NCBI GenBank assembly: GCA_946623485.1
Contig: CAMORF010000181.1
Location: 1-5,301 of the forward strand
Direction of reading: 5' to 3'
Origin: an uncultured Clostridia bacterium
Lineage (GTDB): Bacteria > Bacillota > Clostridia > Lachnospirales > Lachnospiraceae
DNA: 5,301 nt
Made by a program: the position numbers and the translations under genes. The notes beneath the pieces are model-generated. The model had not been told where the DNA came from. It saw nothing but the letters and a program-made list of their open reading frames with translations, and made no database searches. This document shows positions 1 through 5,301 of this stretch, one piece after another. Within the stretch, counting starts at the first letter, position 1. Each line of letters begins with the position of its first letter.

Positions 1-197
1 ATATTATCGGAAAAACCGGCTAAAAATGCCCCAAACTGGTTCAGCCCCTTTTGGATCGGCGTAATGATCATGCCCATAAAACCGGTCACAGGACTGATCG
101 TACTGGATCCTATAATCGATATTCCGATCAGTGAGATGCAGATCAGCGAAAGGATAATCAGGGTTGTCTTGCCCTGCCTGCGATTCTGATTCCTCAT
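1..197 (-). CDS. mreC: Rod shape-determining protein MreC, N-terminal part (cut by window edge)
   Basis: Only the first 65 codons are present; the frame runs open off the left edge. The protein begins MRNQNRRQGKTTLIILSL, which is a basic cytoplasmic tail followed by one hydrophobic segment at about residues 12-30. It continues with a Ser/Thr-Ile-Ser-Pro-Val-Thr-Gly stretch (about 31-39) and then GMIITPIQKGLNQFG (about 42-56). That order (short basic tail, single membrane anchor, then the start of the extracellular coiled-coil leading to the beta domain) is the known N-terminus of MreC, the bitopic scaffold linking MreB filaments to the wall-synthesis machinery. The ATG at 197 is chosen because GAGG (208-205) sits 7 bases upstream. 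It starts 24 bases after the mreB stop, so it is almost certainly co-transcribed and probably followed by mreD beyond the window. The beta domain and C-terminus cannot be assessed. Confidence 0.88.
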   Translation of the reverse strand, partial: MRNQNRRQGKTTLIILSLICISLIGISIIGSSTISPVTGFMGMIITPIQKGLNQFGAFLAGFSDN

Positions 198-204
198 ATG
201 ATAT

Positions 205-208
205 CCTC
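205..208 (-). promoter_or_regulatory. Shine-Dalgarno site of mreC
   Basis: On the minus strand the sequence is TTGAGGATATCATATG, with GAGG 7 bases before the ATG at 197. It decides the mreC start. The TTG at 210 overlaps this site and opens a different, unrelated frame, so it should not be used. Confidence 0.7.
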
Positions 209-221
209 AAAATGTGATTAT

Positions 222-1223
222 TTATCGTCTTGGGGAGCGCATTAATGCATGCAGCTCCTTCTGATTGATCATGGTAACCAGCCCCCGGATCGTAGAATTT
301 TTCGGATCCTGGATATGGTAGACCGGCAGTGAAACCTCTTTCTGCAGATACATCGGCAGATTCTGGATCAGGGACACCCCGCCGGTCAGAAAGATTCCCT
401 CCCGGAGAATGTCCTGACGCAGCATCGGCGGGGTGCGGTCAACCACCTGCCGCACTTCATCGACAATGCGGTCAATCGTGGCCAGGACCGCGACTGATAC
501 AGCCAGGGCCGGAATCATGTCGGATTTCGGGAGGCCGGAAAGCGTATGAATCCCGAACACCTTCTGCTCAAGCCTCGGTCCATTGATCATGAAGGCCAGG
601 TTATTCTTGAGCTGCTCTGCGGTACGTCTTCCGATATTGATATTGAATTTGCGCCGCACCATGGTGACAATGTCATCATCCAGCGAAAAACCGCCTTCCT
701 TCAGGGTTCTGCCGATGATCACTTTCCCGTCGGAAATGACCGAGATTTCCGTGGTGTCCGCCCCGATGTTCACAATCATGTGCCCCTCCGGTCCAAGGAC
801 CGGAAGACCAATGGAAATGGCATCGGCAATTCCCTTGTCCACAAGGTGAATCCTGCCGGGTGTCAGGGTGGAGTTGCAGACATTATAAAAAGCGCGCTGT
901 TCCACAGGAGTTACCTGGGAGGGCACCGCGATGCAGATTCCCGCGCTTTTCTGGGAAAAGGTGGTAAATTTCCGGAGCGTATATGTCAGTACGCTCTCCA
1001 TATCCTCGGCAGAGGCGATTACGCCTCCGGTCATGGGGCGGAGAACCTGGACACTGGTCGGGTTCTTTTCGTACATCATGTACGCTTCGTTCCCGATCGC
1101 AAGTGTCTTCCTGCCGCGCCGCGCGATCATGTTCCGGCTTTCCATAAACTGTTCGCCGCTTCGATCGCGAAGTTTCAGCGTGTCCGTACCAAGGTCCACC
1201 CCGATCATATTTGTAAAAAACAT
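222..1223 (-). CDS. mreB: MreB/Mbl-family actin-like rod shape-determining protein (divergent nucleotide site)
   Basis: This 333-residue protein has the normal MreB length and should form membrane-associated filaments that guide lateral peptidoglycan synthesis with MreC/MreD. Actin-fold landmarks in order are phosphate-1 IGVDLGTDT (7-15), LRPMTGGVIA (61-70), CIAVPSQVTPVEQR (97-110), a VDKGIADAISIGLPV segment (128-142), phosphate-2 VNIGADTTE (151-159), IGRRTAEQLK (197-206), and an adenosine-motif region FLTGGVSLIQNLP (278-290). Against canonical MreB (IEEPMAAAIG, DIGGGTTE, LTGGG), the proposed catalytic Glu position is Lys130, the phosphate-2 Asp is Asn152 (codon AAC) and the last Gly of LTGGG is Val283. 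Phe86 and Phe89 lie where MreB has its hydrophobic membrane loop. ATG 1223 is the only ATG before an upstream in-frame stop at 1274-1272; Met6 (1208) is an alternative start. The context, 48 bases after radC and 24 before mreC, supports the shape-module role. A clostridial MreB paralogue is likelier than the housekeeping mreB ancestor; reduced ATPase activity is inference. Confidence 0.88.
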   Translation of the reverse strand: MFFTNMIGVDLGTDTLKLRDRSGEQFMESRNMIARRGRKTLAIGNEAYMMYEKNPTSVQVLRPMTGGVIASAEDMESVLTYTLRKFTTFSQKSAGICIAVPSQVTPVEQRAFYNVCNSTLTPGRIHLVDKGIADAISIGLPVLGPEGHMIVNIGADTTEISVISDGKVIIGRTLKEGGFSLDDDIVTMVRRKFNINIGRRTAEQLKNNLAFMINGPRLEQKVFGIHTLSGLPKSDMIPALAVSVAVLATIDRIVDEVRQVVDRTPPMLRQDILREGIFLTGGVSLIQNLPMYLQKEVSLPVYHIQDPKNSTIRGLVTMINQKELHALMRSPRR

Positions 1224-1242
1224 AAGTGACTGTTCTTCCCTG

Positions 1243-1248
1243 CTCCTT
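1243..1248 (-). promoter_or_regulatory. Probable Shine-Dalgarno site of mreB, unusually far from the start
   Basis: In the 48-base radC-mreB gap the minus strand carries AAGGAG at 1248-1243, the best ribosome-binding match, but it ends 19 bases before the ATG at 1223. A weaker AGGGA (1241-1237) is 13 bases away. No ATG, GTG or TTG in the mreB frame lies between them, so 1223 remains the best start. Translation may be modest or helped by coupling to radC. Confidence 0.4.
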
Positions 1249-1271
1249 AAGATCTGCCCTGTATTTCCTGA

Positions 1272-2015
1272 TCATCTGGCGCTTGCACTGGAGGAAGGAT
1301 GCCCGAAGTTCAGAAGATGCGCTTTCCGCATGCTGACATAAGTCTTGTCCCCGATGACCAGGTGATCCGTCAGCGGGATTCCAACCATCTCGCCAGTCAT
1401 TAAGATCTGTTTCGTGATCTCAATATCCTCATCAGAAGGAGTCGGATCCCCGCTTGGATGATTATGCAGCAAAATGATGGATGCGGCCCTGTGAGCCAGG
1501 GCTTCGACAAATATTTCCCGTGGACCAAGAATTGCAGTATTCACATTGCCTCTGGAAATCACTTTCCTGCTGAGCAGCTTTCCCTTACTGTTCAGGCACA
1601 GGACAAGGACGATCTCCTGGCTTTCATGGCGCATCTCTTCCATGTAATAGGAACCAATGACATCCGGGTTGTCGTAAACCAGTTCATCCTCCGCGCCGAT
1701 CTTGGCCTGGGCGATTCTCCGGGATAGTTCCGCGATGCAGCGGATCTGAAGGGCTTTGACCCTGCCAATCCCGCGGATCTGTGTCAGATCCTCCATCGTT
1801 GCCTTGTGCAGCATGGCAATTCCGCCGCTGCCCAGGGATCTCAGGATTGCCCTGCTCATCTCCAGGGCACTGACTCCCTCTGCGCCGGACCGTAATATGA
1901 CGCTCAGAAGCTCCGCGTCACTGAGTGCCCCGCAGCCGAAGCGTTCACATTTCTCATAAGGGCGTTCCTGCTTTGGGATATCACTCATCTTTGCATTGTT
2001 ATAGTTTTGTTTCAT
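1272..2015 (-). CDS. radC: RadC family protein (JAB1/MPN+ domain, UPF0758)
   Basis: The protein has 247 residues from the ATG at 2015, close to the family's usual 220-230. An N-terminal helix-hairpin-helix region covers about 15-105, with ERPYEKCERFGCGALSDAE (17-35) and the hairpin IRGIGRVKA (80-88). The C-terminal MPN+/JAMM domain covers about 120-235. Its metal site is visible as LLHNHPSGDPTPSDED (182-197), in which His184, His186 and Asp197 fit H-x-H-x10-D; the partner Glu is probably in GPREIF (164-169). These residues are intact, so a zinc-dependent hydrolase fold is expected. The historical repair role is doubtful: the E. coli radC102 mutation was traced to recG. A Ser-rich tail of about a dozen residues ends the protein. 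ATG 2015 is preferred over TTG 2021 and Met10 (1988) because of CAGG 7 bases upstream and a promoter placing the transcript start near 2038. Linkage to mreB is conserved in many bacteria. Confidence 0.92.
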   Translation of the reverse strand: MKQNYNNAKMSDIPKQERPYEKCERFGCGALSDAELLSVILRSGAEGVSALEMSRAILRSLGSGGIAMLHKATMEDLTQIRGIGRVKALQIRCIAELSRRIAQAKIGAEDELVYDNPDVIGSYYMEEMRHESQEIVLVLCLNSKGKLLSRKVISRGNVNTAILGPREIFVEALAHRAASIILLHNHPSGDPTPSDEDIEITKQILMTGEMVGIPLTDHLVIGDKTYVSMRKAHLLNFGHPSSSASAR

Positions 2016-2044
2016 ACGCAAACCTGCGCGTACTCTCTTGCCGT

Positions 2045-2073
2045 ATTCTACATGATTCGCCGCGTTTGTTCAA
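2045..2073 (-). promoter_or_regulatory. Putative sigma-A promoter for radC-mreB-mreC
   Basis: On the minus strand, TTGAAC (2073-2068, -35, 4 of 6 to TTGACA) is followed by exactly 17 bases and then TAGAAT (2050-2045, -10, 5 of 6 to TATAAT). Transcription would begin near 2038, giving a leader of roughly 23 bases before the radC ATG at 2015. It lies wholly in the 99-base gap between the flavoprotein gene and radC. It is a pattern match only, but the spacing and location are what a real promoter would show. Confidence 0.55.
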
Positions 2074-2114
2074 GACGTACGATCCGCAGCCGGCACAGTT
2101 TGATCAGCAGAACG

Positions 2115-3812
2115 TTAATCAGCAGATTTTCCGTGCGCGCGGAGGATCTGCTCCGCAACCTTCAGGCCGTCAACAGCGGCGCTGGTGATGCCGCCTGCGT
2201 ATCCGGCGCCCTCCCCGCACGGGTACAGGCCCGGGCAGCGTACTGCCTGGAAATCCGGCCCCCGTTCGATCCGGACCGGTGAGGAGGTACGGCTTTCCGC
2301 GGCACACAAAAGCGCATTTTCACCGGAGAAGCCTTCGATCTGGCGCTCCCAGGAAAGAATGCCTTCTTCAATTCCCCGGGCAATCGGCTCCGGATAGATG
2401 CCCCGGATCCCGGCCATCTGAAAATGACCGCAGATTGCGGGTTCGTAGTCTGGAAGTGTGTGGGCATCGACGTCGGTGCCTTGCGCAAAATCAGAAAAAC
2501 GTTCTACCGGAATTGCGCCGCCTGCCAGGAGGAAGGCATCCCTTTCCAGCTTCCGTTGAAACTCCATTCCGATCAGTTCATGCTCCTGCTGCCCCATGAA
2601 ATGCGCGATTTCCTCCGGTGATATCGTCACAACGATGGCACTGTTCGCGACTCCGGAAGCGCGGTTATGGTAGCTCATCCCATTGATGGCAAGGCATCCT
2701 TCCTCCGAGGAGGCATTGACAACATACCCGCCCGGGCACATGCAAAAGGAATATACCCCTCTCCCGCCATTGAGCCGGTGGGTGAGCTTATAGGACGAAG
2801 GCGGCAGCCGGTTTCCGGGATGGATCCCATACAGTGCCTGGTCAATCATGTGCTGCGGGTGCTGGATCCGGACTCCCACGGCAAAGGGCTTTGCGTGCAT
2901 CACGATCCCCGCATCCTTGAGCATGCGGAAGGTATCCCTGGAAGAATGCCCGATGGCAAGTACAAGATGGCGGGTAGAATACCTGCTCCCGGATTCCTTT
3001 TCCTGCAGTTTTCCGGCCGGGCTGCAGCAGATGGACCAGATCCCCTGTGCGTCACGGGAAAGGAAGTCCATCCTTGTTTCAAAATGTACCTCCCCGCCCC
3101 TTTGACAGATTTCGTCTGTCATGGCACTGACCACATGCCTCAGGACATCTGTCCCCACATGCGGCTTTGCTTCATACAGGATCCCGGGATCAGCGCCAAA
3201 GTGCACAAAGGTTTCCAGAATGAAACGGATTCTTCCTTCCGGATCCTTTACCCCCGTATTCAGTTTTCCGTCGGAAAATGTGCCTGCGCCGCCTTCTCCG
3301 AACTGGACGTTGGAGTCCGGGTGAAGCACGTCGTCCGCCCAGAAGTGCCGCACCGTTTTTTCCCGCTCATATGCCCGCTGTCCTCGTTCGATCAGGATCG
3401 GACGGCGGCCTTCCCTTGCAAGCAGCAGGCCGCAAAACAGCCCGGCAGGCCCGGTCCCGATGATTACCGGCCTGTCCGGGCTGCTGCCTGTCCCGGATTT
3501 TGCCAGGCATCCGCGAGACCGGTTTTCCAGACATTCCATGCTTTGCGCATACCGGTAACAGACAGGCTCGAATGCTTCCACGTTCTTCAGGCGTGCATGG
3601 AGGATTTTCCTTTCAGTCTGCGGATCTGCAAGCGTAACCTGTACGGTCCAGATGGCATACAGCTGTGGTTTTTTCCGCGCGTCAATGGAATGCCTGAGCA
3701 CCTCAAACGAAAACGCCTCTTCCTTTTTCAGGTGAAGCGTTTTCCGGATGGCCTGCTCCAGAGCCTTTTCGCCTTCTTCAGGACGCAGTTTTAACTGTGA
3801 GATTCGTAACAT
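2115..3812 (-). CDS. FAD-dependent protein of the COG2509 type (uncharacterised dehydrogenase/oxidoreductase)
   Basis: This is a 565-residue soluble flavoprotein. Residues 1 to about 95 form the small N-terminal domain typical of this family, starting MLRISQLKLRPEEG and carrying HSIDARKKP (41-49). The Rossmann dinucleotide motif VIIGTGPAGLFCG follows (116-128; Gly119, Gly121, Gly124), with the ribose-binding acid in LIERG (Glu142). The conserved family block HPDSNVQFGEGGAGTFSDGK spans 164-183, CMCPGGYVVNASSE 357-370, and the C-terminal FAD-closing motif YPCGEGAGYAGGITSAAVDG 530-549. There is no signal peptide or membrane segment. The ATG at 3812 is used because family members begin with this M-(I/L)-R-I-x-Q-L-K pattern; a TTG at 3872 would add 20 residues without a ribosome site. 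The SD is weak (AAGGGG 3831-3826, 13 bases away). The substrate is unknown, and distant resemblance to other GR2-type flavoproteins does not settle it. It lies 87 bases after the HI0933-type gene and may share its transcript. Confidence 0.85.
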   Translation of the reverse strand: MLRISQLKLRPEEGEKALEQAIRKTLHLKKEEAFSFEVLRHSIDARKKPQLYAIWTVQVTLADPQTERKILHARLKNVEAFEPVCYRYAQSMECLENRSRGCLAKSGTGSSPDRPVIIGTGPAGLFCGLLLAREGRRPILIERGQRAYEREKTVRHFWADDVLHPDSNVQFGEGGAGTFSDGKLNTGVKDPEGRIRFILETFVHFGADPGILYEAKPHVGTDVLRHVVSAMTDEICQRGGEVHFETRMDFLSRDAQGIWSICCSPAGKLQEKESGSRYSTRHLVLAIGHSSRDTFRMLKDAGIVMHAKPFAVGVRIQHPQHMIDQALYGIHPGNRLPPSSYKLTHRLNGGRGVYSFCMCPGGYVVNASSEEGCLAINGMSYHNRASGVANSAIVVTISPEEIAHFMGQQEHELIGMEFQRKLERDAFLLAGGAIPVERFSDFAQGTDVDAHTLPDYEPAICGHFQMAGIRGIYPEPIARGIEEGILSWERQIEGFSGENALLCAAESRTSSPVRIERGPDFQAVRCPGLYPCGEGAGYAGGITSAAVDGLKVAEQILRAHGKSAD

Positions 3813-3899
3813 ACCGCTCTGTTTTCCCCTTGAACTCCCTGCGTCTGTCACGCATGAAGTGCCAATCCTCAATAATCACTCACATTGAAAACTGTACGG

Positions 3900-5210
3900 T
3901 TACTCTTTTGCCGCATGTGTCCCCGCTGTATATCCGCTCGACCATGCCCACTGCAGATTATATCCTCCGCAGGGGCCGTCCACGTCAATCAGTTCTCCGG
4001 TCAGATAGATGCCCTTCAGATCCTCCGACAGGCATTCCAGTGTATCCGGATCCAGTTCGGTAACCTTGACGCCTCCCACGCAAACCTGAGCACTGTCAAA
4101 CCGTCTCAGCCTGATTGCCTGCAGCCTGAAGTCCTTCAGCGCTTCTGCCAGGCTCATTCCGGATTGTTCATGCCAGGCTATGACAGCCGGGATCAGCCGG
4201 GAAGGAACCAGGCCAGCCAGAAGCTTTCTGGTCGTGATGCCCTGGAATCTTTCCAGCAGACTCCGGATCAGCTTTTCCAGCCTGGAAAGCGGAAGGTCCG
4301 GAAGCAGGTCAAGGCTCAGCATAACCTCACATCCCGCGTGCAGCGCACGGACCACGGAGCGGCTCAGATTGAACACAACGACCCCGGAAAGGTCATTCAA
4401 CGTAAATTGAACCTGCCCCTTTTCCGAAGCGATGGCTTTCCCGTCCGCATAGACCTTCACAAGCGCCGTGGTTCTTGTCCCGGAGGCAGCGGAAAGCGGA
4501 TCCTGGGATGCCTGGCTCTCTGCATTCCCGGCAGGGCTGTTCTTCCTTCCCGCGCCCGGAATATAAGCTTTGGTATCCGGCTGAAGAAAGGCACAGGAGA
4601 CAGCCGTCAGGCCTGGCAGCACATCTGTCACGTCAAGCCCCAGCATACGGCTCAGTTCATATCCGTTTCCGTTCGAGCCGGTGGATGGGACAGCCCTTGA
4701 ACCGCAGCTCAGGATCACGCAGTCCGCATGGTAAGTCCACGTTTTTGTGCGGACATTCCATCTTGCGCTCTCCTCTTCTGAGGCTTCATTTTTCTCGATG
4801 GCAATGACTTCCTCATGATATTTCACCTTGATGTCCAGAGACTGCATGACACGCAGGAGCACGTCAAGCACGCTTGCAGACTGGCCCGTGACGGGATATA
4901 CATAGCTCCCATGCTCGACCGCCGTCAAAAGCCCCGCCTTCTCAAAAAATGCGATGGTATCCTTTACCGGAAACTGTTCCAGGACAGAACGGATCATCAG
5001 CTGCGCTTCATCCCAGTTTGAGGAAGCATACACGGATGTGATCTGAGGATCCAGGTTGGTCAGATTGCAGCGTCCGTTTCCTGTCAGCAAAAGCTTTCTG
5101 CCGGGTTTGGGGCCTGCCTCAAGCAGCGTAGTCACCGCGCCGCCTTGCGCGGATGCGATTGCAGCCATGATGCCGGAAGCCCCTCCTCCGATCACGATCA
5201 CCTGCTTCAT
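3900..5210 (-). CDS. HI0933/YhiN-family NAD(P)/FAD-dependent oxidoreductase (BaiN/RdsA type)
   Basis: This 436-residue cytoplasmic flavoprotein is slightly longer than the usual 390-420. The N-terminal Rossmann motif is VIVIGGGASGIMAAIAS (4-20; Gly8, Gly10, Gly13), with the ribose-binding Glu31 in LLEAGPKPG. The family signature GRKLLLTGNGRCNLTN spans 37-52, VYPVTGQSASVLDVL 104-118, and the C-terminal FAD motif TGELIDVDGPCGGYNLQWAW 404-423, a near-perfect match to the family. The middle substrate domain (about 195-345) includes FTLNDLSGVVVFNLSR (269-284) and carries an extra Pro/Ser/Ala/Gly-rich stretch at about 209-246. The start is secure: AAGGAGG lies 7 bases before the ATG. Relatives include BaiN, linked to bile acid dehydroxylation in Clostridium scindens, and a streptococcal aminoacetone oxidase, but most members are uncharacterised and neither activity can be assigned here. 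No bile-acid genes are nearby. Confidence 0.9.
   Translation of the reverse strand: MKQVIVIGGGASGIMAAIASAQGGAVTTLLEAGPKPGRKLLLTGNGRCNLTNLDPQITSVYASSNWDEAQLMIRSVLEQFPVKDTIAFFEKAGLLTAVEHGSYVYPVTGQSASVLDVLLRVMQSLDIKVKYHEEVIAIEKNEASEEESARWNVRTKTWTYHADCVILSCGSRAVPSTGSNGNGYELSRMLGLDVTDVLPGLTAVSCAFLQPDTKAYIPGAGRKNSPAGNAESQASQDPLSAASGTRTTALVKVYADGKAIASEKGQVQFTLNDLSGVVVFNLSRSVVRALHAGCEVMLSLDLLPDLPLSRLEKLIRSLLERFQGITTRKLLAGLVPSRLIPAVIAWHEQSGMSLAEALKDFRLQAIRLRRFDSAQVCVGGVKVTELDPDTLECLSEDLKGIYLTGELIDVDGPCGGYNLQWAWSSGYTAGTHAAKE
4467..4585 (-). other. Low-complexity insertion inside the HI0933-type flavoprotein
   Basis: Residues about 209-248 of the flavoprotein form a stretch rich in Ser, Ala, Gly, Asn and Gln (for example NSPAGNAESQASQDPLSAAS at 224-243). 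As I recall the family, only a short linker lies here before the strand leading to VKVYADGK (251-258). The reading frame is unbroken and the downstream motifs are intact, so this looks like a tolerated surface loop, not damage. Exact ends are approximate. Confidence 0.45.
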
Positions 5211-5217
5211 GTTAGCT

Positions 5218-5224
5218 CCTCCTT
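5218..5224 (-). promoter_or_regulatory. Strong Shine-Dalgarno site of the HI0933-type gene
   Basis: The minus strand reads AAGGAGG, then 7 bases, then the ATG at 5210. This is a perfect match to the anti-SD core at ideal spacing, so it fixes the start and predicts efficient translation of the first gene of the strip. Confidence 0.85.
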
Positions 5225-5248
5225 CTTCAAACTTGTGATGTCTTCAAA
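5224..5248. repeat. Short direct repeat upstream of the flavoprotein gene
   Basis: TCTTCAAA occurs at 5224-5231 and again at 5241-5248, one start-to-start step of 17 bases. It lies in the otherwise featureless 91 bases before the 5210 start, overlapping the SD side. No convincing -35/-10 pair was found in this stretch, so its meaning is uncertain; it may be chance in AT-rich leader DNA. Confidence 0.2.
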
Positions 5249-5272
5249 TTTAGGAGCTGTTACAAAATAAAT

Positions 5273-5287
5273 TGTGCAGATTGCGCA
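5273..5287. repeat. Small imperfect inverted repeat near the right edge
   Basis: TGTGCA (5273-5278), the 3-base spacer GAT, and TGCGCA (5282-5287) can pair as a 6-base stem with one wobble pair. The same halves also read as an imperfect direct repeat. There is no T-run characteristic of a terminator. It could be a regulator half-site pair or chance. Confidence 0.15.
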
Positions 5288-5301
5288 GGATTTTCATTCG
5301 A

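Noticed and set aside
4..210. Closed 68-codon minus-strand frame starting at TTG 210
   Set aside because: It overlaps the real mreC frame, has no SD of its own, and its translation resembles nothing, whereas the ATG 197 frame gives a clear MreC N-terminus.
546..1229. Plus-strand open frame of 227 codons
   Set aside because: It is antisense to mreB. The translation shows no family motif and begins without a ribosome site.
883..1275. Minus-strand 130-codon frame starting at the radC stop
   Set aside because: Its ATG overlaps the radC TGA, which looks like coupling, but the frame runs out of phase inside mreB and lacks any recognisable sequence; mreB's conserved motifs are in the other frame.
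2059..2073. LexA-like box (GAAC half-site) over the radC promoter
   Set aside because: Only one half (GAAC) is present; the bases 4 positions later are GCGG, not GTTC, so the dyad required by Gram-positive LexA is missing.
2667..3794. Plus-strand open frame of 375 codons
   Set aside because: It lies fully antisense to the well-supported COG2509-type gene. The translation is rich in Pro, His, Cys and Arg with no recognisable motif, as expected for a shadow frame in moderately GC-rich coding DNA.
3778..3855. Possible 25-residue leader peptide (MRDRRREF...) overlapping the start of the COG2509-type gene
   Set aside because: There is a weak AGG upstream at poor spacing, and it overlaps the next gene out of frame. 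No codon pattern suggests attenuation. It could be translated, but there is too little support.
3813..3899. Intrinsic terminator or promoter in the gap between the two flavoprotein genes
   Set aside because: The only hairpin is a 4-base stem (GCGT/ACGC at 3841-3853) with no T-run, and no hexamer pair with 16-18 base spacing was convincing.
3885..4700. Plus-strand open frame of 271 codons
   Set aside because: It is antisense to the HI0933-type gene, with no SD, no domain pattern and biased composition; a shadow of the real codons.
1..5301. Mobile element, CRISPR array, tRNA/rRNA, defence or toxin-antitoxin system
   Set aside because: No terminal inverted repeats, transposase or recombinase motifs, regularly spaced repeats, or structured RNA signatures were seen. 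Intergenic gaps are all under 100 bases and the genes are housekeeping types with uniform composition.

Overview
The window looks like ordinary chromosomal backbone from a low-to-mid GC Firmicute, most likely a class Clostridia member close to Lachnospiraceae. This rests on the radC-mreB-mreC gene order, the MreB-like protein type, Gram-positive style Shine-Dalgarno sequences (a full AAGGAGG before the first gene), and a base composition that by eye is a little above 50% GC. The family-level placement is inference. Every gene supported here is on the minus strand, so the window reads from its right end to its left.

In transcription order: (1) 5210-3900, a complete HI0933/YhiN (BaiN/RdsA-type) flavoprotein preceded by a strong ribosome binding site. 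(2) After an 87-base gap, 3812-2115, a complete FAD-dependent protein of the COG2509 type, whose function is unknown. (3) After a 99-base gap that holds a good sigma-A type promoter (2073-2045), radC at 2015-1272. (4) After 48 bases, a complete MreB/actin-like protein at 1223-222. (5) After 24 bases, the first 65 codons of mreC at 197-1, cut by the window edge. Gaps are short and I see no intrinsic terminator, so the whole strip may be co-transcribed. The promoter ahead of radC suggests that radC-mreB-mreC (and presumably mreD beyond the edge) can also be expressed on its own.

The left half is the cell-shape module. MreB filaments and the membrane-anchored MreC organise lateral wall synthesis, and radC is a conserved chromosomal neighbour of unclear function. 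The right half holds two unrelated-looking flavoproteins of poorly known substrate. Nothing in the window suggests a mobile element, CRISPR array, toxin-antitoxin or defence system, RNA gene or prophage.

The most interesting point is that the MreB-like protein departs from canonical MreB at residues of the nucleotide site. The position of the proposed catalytic Glu is Lys, the first Asp of the phosphate-2 motif is Asn, and the adenosine-binding LTGGG reads LTGGV. This is probably a divergent Clostridia MreB paralogue, possibly with weak or absent ATP hydrolysis. I did not find a convincing previously undescribed system.
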